Assembly: GCA_017979445.1 (NCBI GenBank)
Contig: CM030709.1
Span: forward strand, 3,906,001-3,970,000
DNA: 64,000 nucleotides
From: Akebia trifoliata
Taxonomy: Eukaryota; Streptophyta; Magnoliopsida; Ranunculales; Lardizabalaceae
Reading direction: 5' to 3'
Every line of letters begins with the position of its first letter. Position 1 is the first letter of the stretch. Below the pieces are notes generated by a model that saw nothing but the letters and a program-made list of their open reading frames with translations, did no database searches and had not been told where the DNA came from. This document shows positions 46,824-57,755 of this stretch, piece after piece. The translations under genes were made by a program, and so were the position numbers.

Positions 46824-47510
46824 AACCCTTGTTAGCAATCTCCCATTTAATTCTTGAAAAATTAACAAATTTTTCATTTTTTTCAATGGAAGTATTATTC
46901 TCCGGATTATTAAATTATTCTGAATAATTCACAGATTTTAAGTTTGAAAAGAATAAAACAGGATTTTTATGAATTTTACGACTTTTATGAATTTTTATAA
47001 AAACAAATGCTTCTATAACTTGTATGCTGCAAAGTGTAAACTTGTAAATTATGACATGTAACACAAGTCAACTATGAAGTAGCCATATTTCAAAATTTTG
47101 GAGGGATTCACCTTTCTACATGATAAATGTCTTTTTTATCTTTAAAAAAATAATGACACAGCCCTCTACATTTATTTGAGATTACATGTTAATTTTTTAA
47201 ATTGATGATTAGTTCCTTGACTTTGGTCTTCTTTTAAAAATCAATGGAACAATAACGTCAATGTCTTGACTATCACCACCATCATTGTTATCATCACCAT
47301 TAACATCACCAATTTCATCATCACCATTAGAGTCATAGTCAAATTTTTGGTTTTCGAATTTTTGAATGAAACAGATAATACACGCATGAAGCATATGCCG
47401 CATATTTTCCATTTATTGAATTTTAGACTGGATTTTTGCAATCCAAAATCGAATAGAACTTGAATTTTTCACGAATTAAATTTTTACCATATTCCGAATT
47501 GCTAACAAGG
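46824..47510. mobile_element. Inverted-repeat element of unassigned type
   Basis: The ends ACCCTTGTTAGCAATC and AATTGCTAACAAGGGT are inverted, and adjacent 'ttaattcttgaaaaattaac' pairs imperfectly with 'ttttcacgaattaaat'. The interior includes ATC/GAT triplets (about 47265-47340) that leave an acidic minus-strand open frame (DDEIGDVNGDDNNDGG). I do not recognise it as a protein family. Flanks are ATGA and ACGA, so a short target duplication is uncertain. Confidence 0.5.
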
Positions 47511-47887
47511 GTACGAACAAGTAATATATATATGAATTACAAGAAAAGAAATAATTACATTAAATAACGTAACGAGACAACTTGCGATGTTCATACAATA
47601 CCAAGCAACTTGCAATTCCTTAAGATATTAAAATTAAGAACGGTAACGAGAGTCCTTGTAGCTCTTTGAACAAGGAAGAGCAAGGAGAAAGGATGAAGAG
47701 AAGTACATACCCCGAAACTTCAAAATCGATGTTGCTGTACTCATTTGATCTATTTTAAAAATAGGCGAATACTTCTTTCCATTATGAATAACGATTTATA
47801 GCAGATCATTGTAGGTACAATGGTAGATGCCCGTGACCAAGTTACAAGCACAAATTTCATATCCACGAGGCATCATTGTTCTAATAC

Positions 47888-49381
47888 TTAAACCTCGTTA
47901 TAATCTTTCGCAAGCTGTTTCTGGCTAACATGGTGCATGATATTGTTGATCAGGAGTGTCATATTGAGGTAAGATGTCCCCTCGGCCTCCATCGACATCC
48001 TTGCTCGCTCTCCAAGTTCTCTTGCTCTCTTTCTTCTTCCTTCGCCTTCCTCTCCTTCTTCCATTAGTCGGTTAATAGCCTTCTCAACATCTTCCTTCTT
48101 CACCAATACTCCAACCTTCTCTTCATCCCCCCACCTAACGGGTACATCAACCCCAATCCTCAAGCCGATACCCAAAACTTGTACAATTAGCTTCTCATTG
48201 AAGAATTGCTCCGCGAATAGAGGCCATGTTATCATCGGTATGCCTCCACATACACCTTCCAAGGTCGAATTCCAACCACAATGTGTTAAGAAGCCTCCCA
48301 TAGCGCGGTGTGATAGGATTAACAATTGTGGTGCCCATCCCTTAATCAAAAGACCTCTCCCTTTGATCCTCTCCTCAAACCCCTCATTCAACCATTTTTC
48401 TAACTCCAAAAACCCATCGCCACGTTTGATCACCCATATGAATGGATGGTTCGATGCTTCCAATCCCAATCCAAGCTCGATCAATTGTGAAGTTACAAGG
48501 CGACACTGGCTACCAAGACAAGCGTAAACAACCGATCTTGGCTTCCTTGAATCCAACCATCTCAAGCATTCAATCTCATCAATTGACGCCTTGTTACCTC
48601 TCTCAAACTTATCCAAATTCTTCTTGTTAGATAGAGACACTGGTCCAATACTCCACACTTTCTTTTGTATAGCCTTCTGGTACTCTTTGACGTAGCCTAC
48701 CTCCAAGTCGGTGAAACTGTTAACCACCACACCATATGCCATTGATTCAGCCTCTTTCATTCGTTCCCGTAAGTCATCCAAGTCCGTAGATGGAACGAAG
48801 GCTCCGGGTAATTGAGCTTTTGTTGCCTCAATCGAATGCAGCAAATCTGGTATTATAAAAGGTTCTGTTTCATAGGTAACATTCTCATGAACATTGTAAA
48901 GTTGCACATTATGAGTACAGAGTAAAGAGAAGCAACACATTCCATGGAACACAAGCCTTGGTATATCGAAGTTGAGAGCGATTTCCGAAGTCCATGAGAG
49001 ACACCTATCTGAAATTATGCAGCTCGGTAAGGGTGGTTGTTGTTGAAGTAACTTCTCCAATGGTTTTTGTAGCATTCTTGTTGCCATTAAAAAATTTCTA
49101 ATCAAGTTTCGCGAAGGGATGATATCGAGATTCTCACATCCTTCGGGGAGACCCATTTCTTGACATGGAAATCGAAGTTGAAGAACTCGGATATTAAGGC
49201 CAGATTCAACAGCTCGATCGATAATTGTTTTGAATCGATGGGCATTAAGAGGTGTAGTGGCTATGGTGACAATCACGCCTCGCTCCGCGAAAAGCTTAGC
49301 CATGTCTATCATTGGGATCATGTGGCCTTGAGCCATTAGAGGAATTAAAACAAAATGAAGATTACTGAATTGTGAAGCCAT
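47888..49381 (-). CDS. UDP-glycosyltransferase, UGT73 type, 497 aa
   Basis: An intact single-exon gene of normal length (typically 480-500 aa). The catalytic His is H20 in the AQGHMIPMIDMAKLF motif, and the partner Asp is probably D125 in CIISDR. The C-terminal sugar-nucleotide box (PSPG) runs from about W349 to Q392, with HCGW at 368-371 and ending AEQ. A final Gln usually indicates UDP-glucose. The QGHMIPM and PLN-RF motifs and lack of introns place it in group D (UGT73). It transfers a sugar to a small acceptor such as a flavonoid or terpenoid. The acceptor cannot be predicted. No signal peptide, so cytosolic. A close paralogue lies 10 kb downstream on the window, same strand. Confidence 0.95.
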   Translation of the reverse strand: MASQFSNLHFVLIPLMAQGHMIPMIDMAKLFAERGVIVTIATTPLNAHRFKTIIDRAVESGLNIRVLQLRFPCQEMGLPEGCENLDIIPSRNLIRNFLMATRMLQKPLEKLLQQQPPLPSCIISDRCLSWTSEIALNFDIPRLVFHGMCCFSLLCTHNVQLYNVHENVTYETEPFIIPDLLHSIEATKAQLPGAFVPSTDLDDLRERMKEAESMAYGVVVNSFTDLEVGYVKEYQKAIQKKVWSIGPVSLSNKKNLDKFERGNKASIDEIECLRWLDSRKPRSVVYACLGSQCRLVTSQLIELGLGLEASNHPFIWVIKRGDGFLELEKWLNEGFEERIKGRGLLIKGWAPQLLILSHRAMGGFLTHCGWNSTLEGVCGGIPMITWPLFAEQFFNEKLIVQVLGIGLRIGVDVPVRWGDEEKVGVLVKKEDVEKAINRLMEEGEEGEGRRKRARELGERARMSMEAEGTSYLNMTLLINNIMHHVSQKQLAKDYNEV

Positions 49382-49832
49382 AGAAATTGGTTCTTGTTGG
49401 GCTGGATAGTGAAGTTGGGAGATGAAATGGGTTGTGAATCAGTGAATGAGCCTTCCAATTTAAATTTCGAAGAGTCTTGATGAATCCATGCGGTCTTTTT
49501 ACGCTGCTGATGTGTTAAGGGCCCTTGCCACATCAGTCACCTACCAAGACTCTCATATAATACATCTGTTTCCTCGGGATACACAATTGCACATCTTATT
49601 CAAATCCAAATATTTTTGTTTTTTGGTTTTTATTTTTTTATTTGGTTGACTTGGACCGTTTGAGGAAGGACAAAGGTTTAAACCTTCTCATATGTTTCGT
49701 TGATGTCGGATCTTTGACTTAGTCTTTGGCTACATCGTGGTACATACGTCAAACACTTATGTCCAATGATTGTTTGAGATTCTTTATTAAACCAAAGATT
49801 GATTGAGATAAAAGAAAACTCTTAAAAGATAA
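49382..49832 (-). promoter_or_regulatory. Upstream region of the intact UGT gene
   Basis: On the minus strand a TATA-like 'tattatatga' lies about 170-180 bases before the ATG (about 49552-49561). A long leader or different start site is possible. No other motif was assigned. Confidence 0.3.
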
Positions 49833-49990
49833 TGCTAAAGTTACGTTAAAATGTACGTCGATCGATCGTTCATTCTGATGTGGTCCATTGATAATCATAA
49901 ATTTTTCATCGAGATGGGAGTTAAAAGAATCTGTCGTCATGTGTGCACCACAACATCTGAATCGATATACATCTCAGTGGTACTCTAGTT
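49833..49990. mobile_element. Hairpin MITE, family D (degraded)
   Basis: The left end TGCTAAAGTTACG and a weak right end near 'agtggtactctagt' flank an apical core 'cataaatttttcatcgagat', nearly identical to other family D loops. The arms have decayed. Confidence 0.4.
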
Positions 49991-50468
49991 CTCTCCGACC
50001 TTTTTCAACGTCAAGCGTTGACGTACCTTTCAAAAGAGTCCATTATTCCCGCGCAACCGCGTGAAATTTTTTACAAACCGGATTGAGCTGGTTTTCCAAT
50101 CAGATCCACACAATTCTTTTAAATTTTCTTAATCAAATTGAAAAATCTCTAATTTTTAATTAAAGCAAATCCTAATAAAATTTTAGAAGATGCACGTGTC
50201 CTACTTAAAAACCAAGAAGAAGAAATAGAGAAAGTAATGAAAGATCCTAAATTTCTTATGAGTATGTATAGTTGGGGTCCGGCGGGTTGGTTGGTGGGGT
50301 GAGGTAACTCAAAATCGTCTCTGCCCTGAAATCGATTTGGTTTTTCATTTTTAATGCCAAAAACCACACCAAGGATAGGGTAGGGCGAGACAAAATTGCC
50401 ATCTCTGCACATTAGACTGAACTTAAATAATAACTTTTCTGTTTTGTATAACACTTATCTTAGAATAA

Positions 50469-50640
50469 TGTTGAAGTGACCTTAAGATTGTACCTTATAT
50501 CACACATTCTAACGTGAAAGTGTGTGGAATCATAAATATTTTTCATCGAGATACGAGTTAAAAAAAAATATATGGTTCCTACACACTTTTCACGTCAGGA
50601 TGTGTGATATCAGTAATGTTAAATCGTAAGCATGCTTGCT
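50469..50640. mobile_element. Hairpin MITE, family D
   Basis: The left end is TGTTGAAGTGACCTTAA. Inner arms 'atcacacattctaacgtgaa' and 'ttcacgtcaggatgtgtgat' pair well, with apical core 'ataaatatttttcatcgaga'. The right terminal arm is decayed. Confidence 0.6.
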
Positions 50641-50820
50641 ATACAATCAAGTATATTTTTTTACAAAAATTATTTAACCAAAATAATTTATGTGAGTATG
50701 GTTGAAGAAGAAGAATGATAAATAAAATTAATAGGAGTGCAATATTTTTATTTTAAGTACAATCATTTAAATGGAGTGCAATTGATAGTGGGTGATGTAC
50801 AACTAGTCGGTCCCATATTT

Positions 50821-51795
50821 TTATAATAAAAAATTATTTAATGTGAATTTACTTTGACAATACTCACAACCCTTTTGTTGAAGACACATGACAAGCTCAT
50901 CCCATCTACTCTTTAAAGTACCAAAGTGATCAATAAATGAATTTTCACCTTGCGTAAATTCAACAATCTCTTGTTTTAATAGAAAGATTTGGATAATATT
51001 ATTTTGATGGCCATACATGTCCTTTACAAAATTTCATAGATCTTTAACTGATTTAAAGAAGATAAAAATTTCAGCAGTATTAGGTTCCATAGAGTTGAGA
51101 AGCCCAAACGTAAGGAGTTGGTCACTTAATTGCTATTTTTCAAATTTGGCATCATCCACACTGAGAGCAATTTTTTTCGAAAAATTTACCAAAACGGTAG
51201 AGTTTCCGAAATTTATTCCGAAAATGGTACACTGTAGCAATTAATTCCGAAAATGATAAATTTACCGTTTTCGGAATTAATATTTTTTACCAAAATGGTA
51301 AAAACAGTAAAATATTTTTTTTTATACCAAAAATACCCTTTTTTTGTTTTAGATATATATTTACAATTTTAACCTTAAAAAAATGAAAATCCAACTAAAA
51401 AGATTCAATCTCTTTCGGTAATCCAACAATCATATGTATTTATAATTTTTTTTTTACTGAAATCAATTTTATTTTTGTAATTTCAGTCAAAAAATAAAAA
51501 AGGGCATTTTCGGTATAAAAAAATACATTTTACTGTTTTTACCGTTTTGGTAAAAAAAAATTAATTCCGAAAACGGTAAATTTACCGTTTTCGAAATTAA
51601 TTGCTACAGTGTACCGTTTTGGTAAGTAAACAAAAAGTTGTGCATGTTTTGATAAATCTGCCATTGTTTTCTCCCATTAATATGCCCTAGTTTAGATTTT
51701 CCACCAAGCAATAAGGTGGCCGCCCTAGACCAAGGGATATAATTAAGCCCGTTTAAAAGAATCAAGGGGAGCTTAATATTCAGATTCATGAGCAA
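50821..51795 (-). pseudogene. Ty1/copia gag remnant interrupted by a MITE
   Basis: On the minus strand 51795-51604 encodes IKLPLILLNGLNYIPWSRAA and LGGKSKLGHING, the N-terminal gag motif of plant copia elements. After the MITE at 51170-51640, frames at 51160-50821 continue with DQLLTFGLLNSMEPNTAEIF and then MYGHQNNIIQIF, LKQEIVEFTQGENSF and LKSRWDEL, the following gag region. At least two in-frame stops are present. Pol and an identifiable LTR pair are missing. Confidence 0.8.
51170..51640. mobile_element. MITE family F (TTTACCAAAACGGTA arms), inside the gag relic
   Basis: The left arm has 'tttaccaaaacggta', 'attccgaaaat' and 'taccgttttcggaattaat'. The right arm has the complements, ending 'taccgttttggtaagtaaac'. 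The element separates the two halves of the copia gag, so it inserted after the retrotransposon. The exact ends are uncertain by about 10 bases. Confidence 0.65.
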
Positions 51796-52155
51796 TGATT
51801 TTGGCGTTCTCAGTTGCCATTAAAAGAGGGCAATAGAAAAATTCACCAGAATGCACTAGCAGAGTGAAGGGTACCACAGAAACATTCAAATATCGCAAAA
51901 GGAGGCTCTGGTTTGCACGTTAATAAGAATCGATAACACCCAGGATTAGGTTGAATGGATGCCTTAATACATGAAGCAACCAAACAACACACACACTGAA
52001 GAGAACAGAAAAATTTAACGTGGTCTGATAATAGAGACTACATCCACGGGGAGAAGGAAACAATTTACTCGTGAGAGCTCTTTGAATGAGTCACAAATAA
52101 GAAAACTAAAAACGAGGGAAGAATCCCAATTATAAGCAATTTCTAAAAGAGTCGT
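51796..52155. other. Possible copia leader/LTR remnant
   Basis: Lies upstream of the minus-strand gag relic. Includes 'aatttaacgtggtctgataa' and 'actacatccacgg', which resemble plant copia LTR sequence on the opposite strand. No LTR boundary could be fixed. Confidence 0.35.
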
Positions 52156-52310
52156 GATGAATGCACACGGTTGGGTACACAGTTGACGTGGCCAAGGCAC
52201 ATAACTATAGATCATTTTCATCCGGATACATAGGAAAAAGATGTGCGGTTTTATGCCCTTGCCATGTTAGCTGCATACCCAACTGTGTACCAAGACTGCG
52301 TGCATTCATC
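52156..52310. mobile_element. Hairpin MITE, family E copy 2
   Basis: 155 bp with ends GATGAATGCACACGG and a right end terminating TGCATTCATC. The arms continue 'gggtacacagttg' / 'caactgtgta'. The apical core is 'atagatcattttcatccgga'. Related to 42114-42265. Confidence 0.75.
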
Positions 52311-52630
52311 CATTATTCTTTTTAAAAACAGAAAAAGTCTTAAGGAACAAACTCACCAAAGGAATCCACAATTTCCTTCTCATCAATACCTTCTCTTTTT
52401 TCTTTTTTCATTTTTCATTTTTTGCTAAATCACCAATGACTTCTCTTACTATAATAGCAATTAATCTAATGTAAATGTATTGTTGTAAGTTAAAAATGTT
52501 ATTTAATGTGAATTTGCTTCAACAATACTCACTTTTCCATAGTCTTTTATGAGGTAAACCTTTTTTTAACCTCAACCCGTGCTCAAACCATGGAACAAAT
52601 AGTTAGGATAAGTGGAAGAGTAGTAATAAT

Positions 52631-52790
52631 CTGGCAACCCCCTCTAACATATGCCCCCATCACAGAGCCATAGATCATTTGCCTTAGGATAGATAAGAAA
52701 AAGATTTATGGTTATGCATATCCCAAAGCAAATGATCTACAGTTCTGCAATGGGGGCACAAGGGGGTATATGTCAGAGGGGACATTAGAA
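52631..52790. mobile_element. Hairpin MITE with shared apical core
   Basis: Arms 'cccctctaacatatgccccc' and 'gggggtatatgtcagagggg' pair. Inner arms 'atagatcatttgcc' and 'gcaaatgatctac' pair. The apex 'agataagaaaaagatttatg' is the core on the opposite strand. Confidence 0.6.
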
Positions 52791-53272
52791 AATAATTATT
52801 CTAAGTGGAGAAACACATGTTTCCCATAGATCAACGTTGATCTTCTAGAAATTAACACACTTTTTTTTTTCTAGGGTACATTTCTTGGGAATTCCAATTA
52901 CCAATTTGGCATGAGACTAGTCCATACGGTCATACATCATGACCCATAAAATTTTCTCAATGTGCAATGGATTAAGTAAAGAAGCCATCTAAATTTTGAA
53001 TGACTGAAGGGAGCAAACCCGTCTTTAAATTTCCTTAGAGACCAATAGGAAAGCACTTTTTGCTAAAATCCTTAATTTTTTTCAGAAGATCTTCTTCTTC
53101 AACCTTAAGCCTTGGTGGGCACATCACCACTTGTTGTCGGCATGTTTGGATTAATGACTCAATTTTCTATATTAGTCATTTTTTAACCATTGAAAAAAAT
53201 ATTTATCCTAAGAAATTCATGGATCGAGCTCAATGATTTTTGTCTAATTTATCAAAACATGCAGAAAATTTT

Positions 53273-54400
53273 GATTAATTCCCAAAATGGTTCACTATTC
53301 AAATTAATTCCAAAAACAATAAATTACTATTTTGGAAAATAATTTTTTTATCAAATCAGTAAAAAGTAAAATGAACAGTGTTTTGATATTAAAAAAAAAC
53401 CACTTTCCTTATTAATATAGTAAGATAAGATTTGAAACCATAGTAAGAGTGGTTTTGCTCAAATGGATTACAACATCAACAAGCTGACATCACAACCCTC
53501 TTAACTTGATCGAAAACTAATATTAAAAAAAACAAAACAAAAATTCTTTTGAGCTTGATCCAACGGTGAAAAATAAAATTCAACTCTCAAACTTAAAATT
53601 AAAATTCAACGGTGAAAAATAACTTTTTCAGATTTTTTTTATATATAAATTTCACAGAATTTTATTGGCTTGAACCCTGAAGCATCGGATCATGTTTTTG
53701 GATGCCACAAGGTGGTTCGAAGAAGAACACTTCCTCATGCTTTTCTTCTCTACCTGTTGTGGCCACCATTAAAGAACAAGACCAAGGTCCTTGGGCTTAT
53801 TGTTGATGTGGTAATCTTCTTCTTCTCCACCTATTGTGGCTGCCCTTAAAGAACCAAACAAAGAAAGGAAAAAAAAAAACAAAAAAAAAAAGGACCTTGG
53901 ACTTACTTTTTGGCATTAAATTCAGTGTTGTAGAGGACAAAATTCTATGAACTTTTAATAAAAAATTATGAAATAAGTTATTTTTTGCCCGTTTGAATTT
54001 TAATTTTAAGAATGGGAGTTTGCTAGTCATCCATTTTCAAAAGCTTTGATCAAGCTCAAAAGAAATTATTTTATTTATTTATTTATTTTTGAAACATAGG
54101 TTTTTTTTTTATATATATGAAATTTAAAGGGTTGTAGTGTCAGATTGCTGATGTGGTAATCCATTTTAGCAAAATGGCCCTTAGTAAGGCTTCAAATCTT
54201 ACCATGTTAGTAAGGAAAGTGTTTTAAAAAAAAGAAAAAAAAGAAAAAAGAAGAAGTGGAGAGGGTATTTTGTATATAAAAATTTACCAAAATACTGTTC
54301 ATTTTTAATACTATTTCGATAAAAAAATATTTTTAAAAATGATAAATTATTATTTTTGGCATTAATTTGAATAGTGCACCATTTTGGGAACTAATCCATT
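53273..54400. mobile_element. MITE family F copy 2, split by a nested insertion
   Basis: The outer arms 53273-53390 ('attcccaaaatggttcacta') and 54275-54400 ('tagtgcaccattttgggaa') are inverted and resemble the element at 51170. Between them sits the 820-bp element at 53401-54220, so this older copy was split by a later insertion. Confidence 0.55.
53401..54220. mobile_element. Nested inverted-repeat element, family G (CACTTTCCTTA ends)
   Basis: 820 bp with ends CACTTTCCTTATTAATATAG and a right end terminating TTAGTAAGGAAAGTG. Subterminal 'aagatttgaagcc'-type and 'gctcaaatggatta' / 'taatccattttagc' blocks continue the inverted symmetry. Related blocks occur at 34023-34490, 60849-61034 and 61571-61917. 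There is no coding sequence. Confidence 0.65.
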
Positions 54401-55157
54401 TTTGTGCTCTGTTTTAAGAATTTTCTCACAATTTTTTGAGGTAAAAACCAAGATTTTTTTTACAAGGGAGTTAAAAATCTAAGTATTTAGCCACAGGATT
54501 GAAGAATTGAAATATGTTGAAATTTTGTGAAAAAACAAGTTTTTTAACAAAAAGATTGAAAGATAAGGGTGTTTCTACCAGTTCAATCATAGTGACAAAG
54601 TTGGGGTTTGGGAATTATTGGGGAGGGAAAAAACCGGCTAAGTTGGAAAAAAATAAAATATAAAAAGTATACTATTACTCATGAACAATATGGAGTTGTG
54701 TAGTTTTCATATTTTAAACATAGAATTAAACACAATAATGAATTTTATATTATCAAATAATTAAATATAATATAAAATAACGAATTAACCGTGTCTGCTT
54801 CAAAAGATGGGAGGAATTGTCACTAGTAATTTTAAAAAGCATAGAAGAACACAACCAAGAGTGAAATCATCAGTTTCAATTTGTAGAAGGTAATCTAAAA
54901 AATCCACCGATACCTGAAGTGGTAGATTTTAGTTTAAAAACTCGAATATTCAACTCAAAACTCAGCCAAGCTGACTTGATTGGATTTTGAGGTGACTCTC
55001 TCCCAAAACTCAATGGAGCCCATTCGTTGAATCTCAAGAAATCAATGAGCCAATTCATTAACTCAATCGAGTCAACTAGAAAATCACCGAGAAGTGAAGT
55101 ACAGAGAGAGAGAGAGAGAGAAAGTGGCAAAGAGGGAGCTAGAGAATGAGACATTAA
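54401..55157. other. Intergenic, no gene seen
   Basis: AT-rich, with an (ag)n tract at about 55102-55121. No feature recognised. Confidence 0.5.
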
Positions 55158-55834
55158 GGGTATGTTTGATTGCATGGAGAGTCACTTTCCATGGAAAATT
55201 AGTTGTGGAAAATAGGTAGCGCTGGAAAATCAAATTTCATTATTTGATTTCACATGGATAAAATCATGAAAAAAATATGAGAAAAAAGAAGAAGAGGAGA
55301 AGGAGGAAGAAGATGATAGGAGGGGGAGAGGAAGAAGAAGATGACGAGGAAGAGGGAGGGGGGAGGATGTGGCGACAACGGCGGCGGCCACGACGACGAC
55401 GGCGGCCGCCACGACGACGACGGCGATGACGGTGACGACGGAGGTAAGCGAGGAAAATGGGGGAAGAACGTGGTGGTAGTGGTGGCGGATGAGGTGAGGG
55501 ATGGAGAAGAAAGATAAGAAGAAAAAAGAAGAAAAGAAATAGAAGGTGGTCGGAGACGGAGCCGATGGCGACGGCGATGATGACGACGACGACGAGGTTA
55601 GTGTAATGGTGATGGTGGTGGTGATAGTGGTGGTGGTGGTAGTGGTGATGGTGGTGGTAGGAAAGAATTGATGATGGAAAATATGGGTGGATTTCATTTT
55701 CCCACCCATATGGGTGGGAAAGTGAAATCCATGATTTAGTGGACTTTTTGAATGGGGTGGAAAATGAATTCCATTGTCATTTTCCATGGAAATTGATTTT
55801 CCACCCTATTTTCCATGTGCAATCAAACAAACCC
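55158..55834. mobile_element. PIF/Harbinger-type MITE with triplet-repeat core, copy 2
   Basis: 677 bp with left end GGGTATGTTTGATTGCA preceded by TAA and right end TGCAATCAAACAAACCC. It is the same family as 2261-2851 in reverse orientation: 'cccacccatatgggtggg' and the adjacent subterminal blocks match. The GC-rich GGC/GAC/GGT triplets in the core have expanded differently in the two copies and give a 185-codon minus-strand frame, which is a repeat artefact. The right flank AAG does not match TAA, so the duplication has decayed. Confidence 0.8.
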
Positions 55835-56093
55835 AAGAGAAGAAAACTTAAAAACTTTAAGAGGGAGAAAATAAATGCTAGAGAAATAGTTTGAAAGAGC
55901 TCCCATGAAATTAAGAGAAAGAGAGTTTTTTGTTTTTTGTTGGGGGGGGGGGGGGGGGGGTTAATATAAAAATGATTTTATTTATATATAAAAGAAAAAA
56001 GATCCTAAAAATAAGAAAATGGGTTCTCCTTAGAAGGAGAAGAACAAGATTAAGAAATAGAAATATTTGGCGTTCATTTATTCTTTTTGATTT
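55835..56093. other. Intergenic with G homopolymer
   Basis: Contains a run of about 20 G at 55942-55961. No gene. Confidence 0.5.
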
Positions 56094-56526
56094 TGTTAGA
56101 AAATTACCCTATGATCCGAAGTATAAAATCAACAAGAACAAAAGAATCACACAAGACACAAGATATATGTGGTTCAGTCAAAGCATCGACCTACGTATAT
56201 GAGCGAAAAATGGCGATTTCATTGTATTAACCAAAGAAGAACTAGGTTATAATTTCTCTTTGTCTCTCATATATCTCTCACACCCTTTCGGGTTTCATCT
56301 CTTACCCTTTATATACTTAGGGTTACAAAAAGGTTAAACGGGTCGGATTCAAAACCAAATCAAATGGGCCCAATATTTTGCCCAAGGGCTTTGCCCCCGG
56401 TAATGGTGGGGAAACCCCACACATTACTAATTAAACGGGTCACGCGGGTCGTTAACGAATCATTAAAAGATCCGGTTTGAATCCACGATAATCTCCATAT
56501 ACAATAATAGAAGATATAACCCAACA
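56094..56526 (-). mobile_element. Solo LTR of a copia-type retrotransposon
   Basis: 433 bp bounded by TGTTAG...CCAACA on the plus strand, with the identical 5-bp duplication GATTT on each side (56089-56093 and 56527-56531). The minus reading starts TGTTGGGTTATATC and ends with 'accacatatatcttgtgtc' and then TCTAACA, the usual order of a copia LTR, so the element was on the minus strand. There is no internal region, as expected after LTR-LTR recombination. Confidence 0.85.
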
Positions 56527-56531
56527 GATTT

Positions 56532-57089
56532 GTTATATTTAATTTCATCAATTTATTTGTAGTAAGGAAAAGTTTGTTGTACTGAAAGTTAGCTTTTTTG
56601 TGAAGAGCTTTTGGATTTCCACTCTTCTAGATAAATTTTATACCTTGATGATGGCTTTTGTCTTGATCAAGAAACTTTTCTTCAACTCTTTTTGAGCTTT
56701 GAACAGTAAAAGAAAATAAAGTTGAAGGAAGAGGTCCTAGTGTGGTACTTATCACAGATCCTTCGAAGATTTAGTTAGTAAAACAATGGTGATCAAGAGA
56801 GAATGAAGGGTTTATATGGAAAATATGACGAATAGTGACATTGCAGAGTAGACTTTGTTTTTGCTTGAATGAGTAGTGTTCCTTTTTCTTTTTTTTTTTC
56901 TCTACCCTCTCTCAGTTTTTGAAAGGTGGTTTTATAGTTCTAGTCCTAGGAATAGTGTCACCACACGGTTGGTCCAGTTGTAGTGCCACATGAGGTATGA
57001 GTTGGATGAAGACTATTGACTTTTACATTGTATTTTGTGCCTATATCTCATTAATTATGATACTTAAGTTTGATTAATAGTGTTTCCAC
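56532..57089. other. Intergenic, no gene seen
   Basis: No recognisable gene or element ends. Confidence 0.5.
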
Positions 57090-57755
57090 TAGGAAAGTCA
57101 ATGGGTCGGTTCCGATTCAGTTCCTAAGGAACTTAGAACCATAACCATTATATTAGTTCGGCTCCGGATCCGATTCCCAAATAAATGGAACTAGAACCGG
57201 AACCATCAAAAATCACGAGTACTCATCAGTTCCGATTCTCAAGAATCGAATGAGAAAAAAAAATTTTAAATCATTATAACAAAAAAATTCCTTCAAAAAA
57301 AAAACATATTATCAACAAAATTATTAAATTAGTTTTTTTTTTTTATCGATAAATTATTAACTTAGTTATAATTTGTTATACTAAAGATATAAATTAATGA
57401 TTTTTTTTCAAAAGTTAAAATTTATCTTTGTTAAAACTAATAAATTTTTACAAGAATAACTCATTTTAAGTTTCAATCGATAATTTAAATGAAAAATTGA
57501 AGAATTGTATATGACATGTATTTATTTTGAAATAAAAAATACCTCCAATCATCTATAGTATGAAAATAAATGACAAAATAAATCGGTTCCGAGTACTTGA
57601 GGGTACCCATTGGATAGAACCTAATGGTTCCGATTTCTATCGGTTCAGTTCCATTTTAGACCCGGCTCTAATTGGTTCCAATAAAAAAGGATTCGGAACC
57701 AGGGTCCTCGATTCTAGTTCGATTTTGGTTAAATGGGTACCCATTGACACCCCTA
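57090..57755. mobile_element. hAT-type non-autonomous element
   Basis: 666 bp with ends TAGGAAAGTCAATGGGT and ACCCATTGACACCCCTA. Flanks are GTTTCCAC and ATTTCAAC, 8 bases with two mismatches, as for an aged hAT duplication. The interior repeats 'ggttccgatt' / 'aatcggaacc'-type blocks near both ends. No transposase is present. Confidence 0.65.

Noticed and set aside
47209..47412. Acidic 67-codon minus-strand frame as a gene
   Set aside because: The acidic run comes from ATC/GAT triplets inside an inverted-repeat element, and no domain is recognisable.
55230..55787. 185-codon minus-strand open frame
   Set aside because: It translates the second copy of the same MITE. The similarity to the 2.3-kb frame is nucleotide-level repeat identity.
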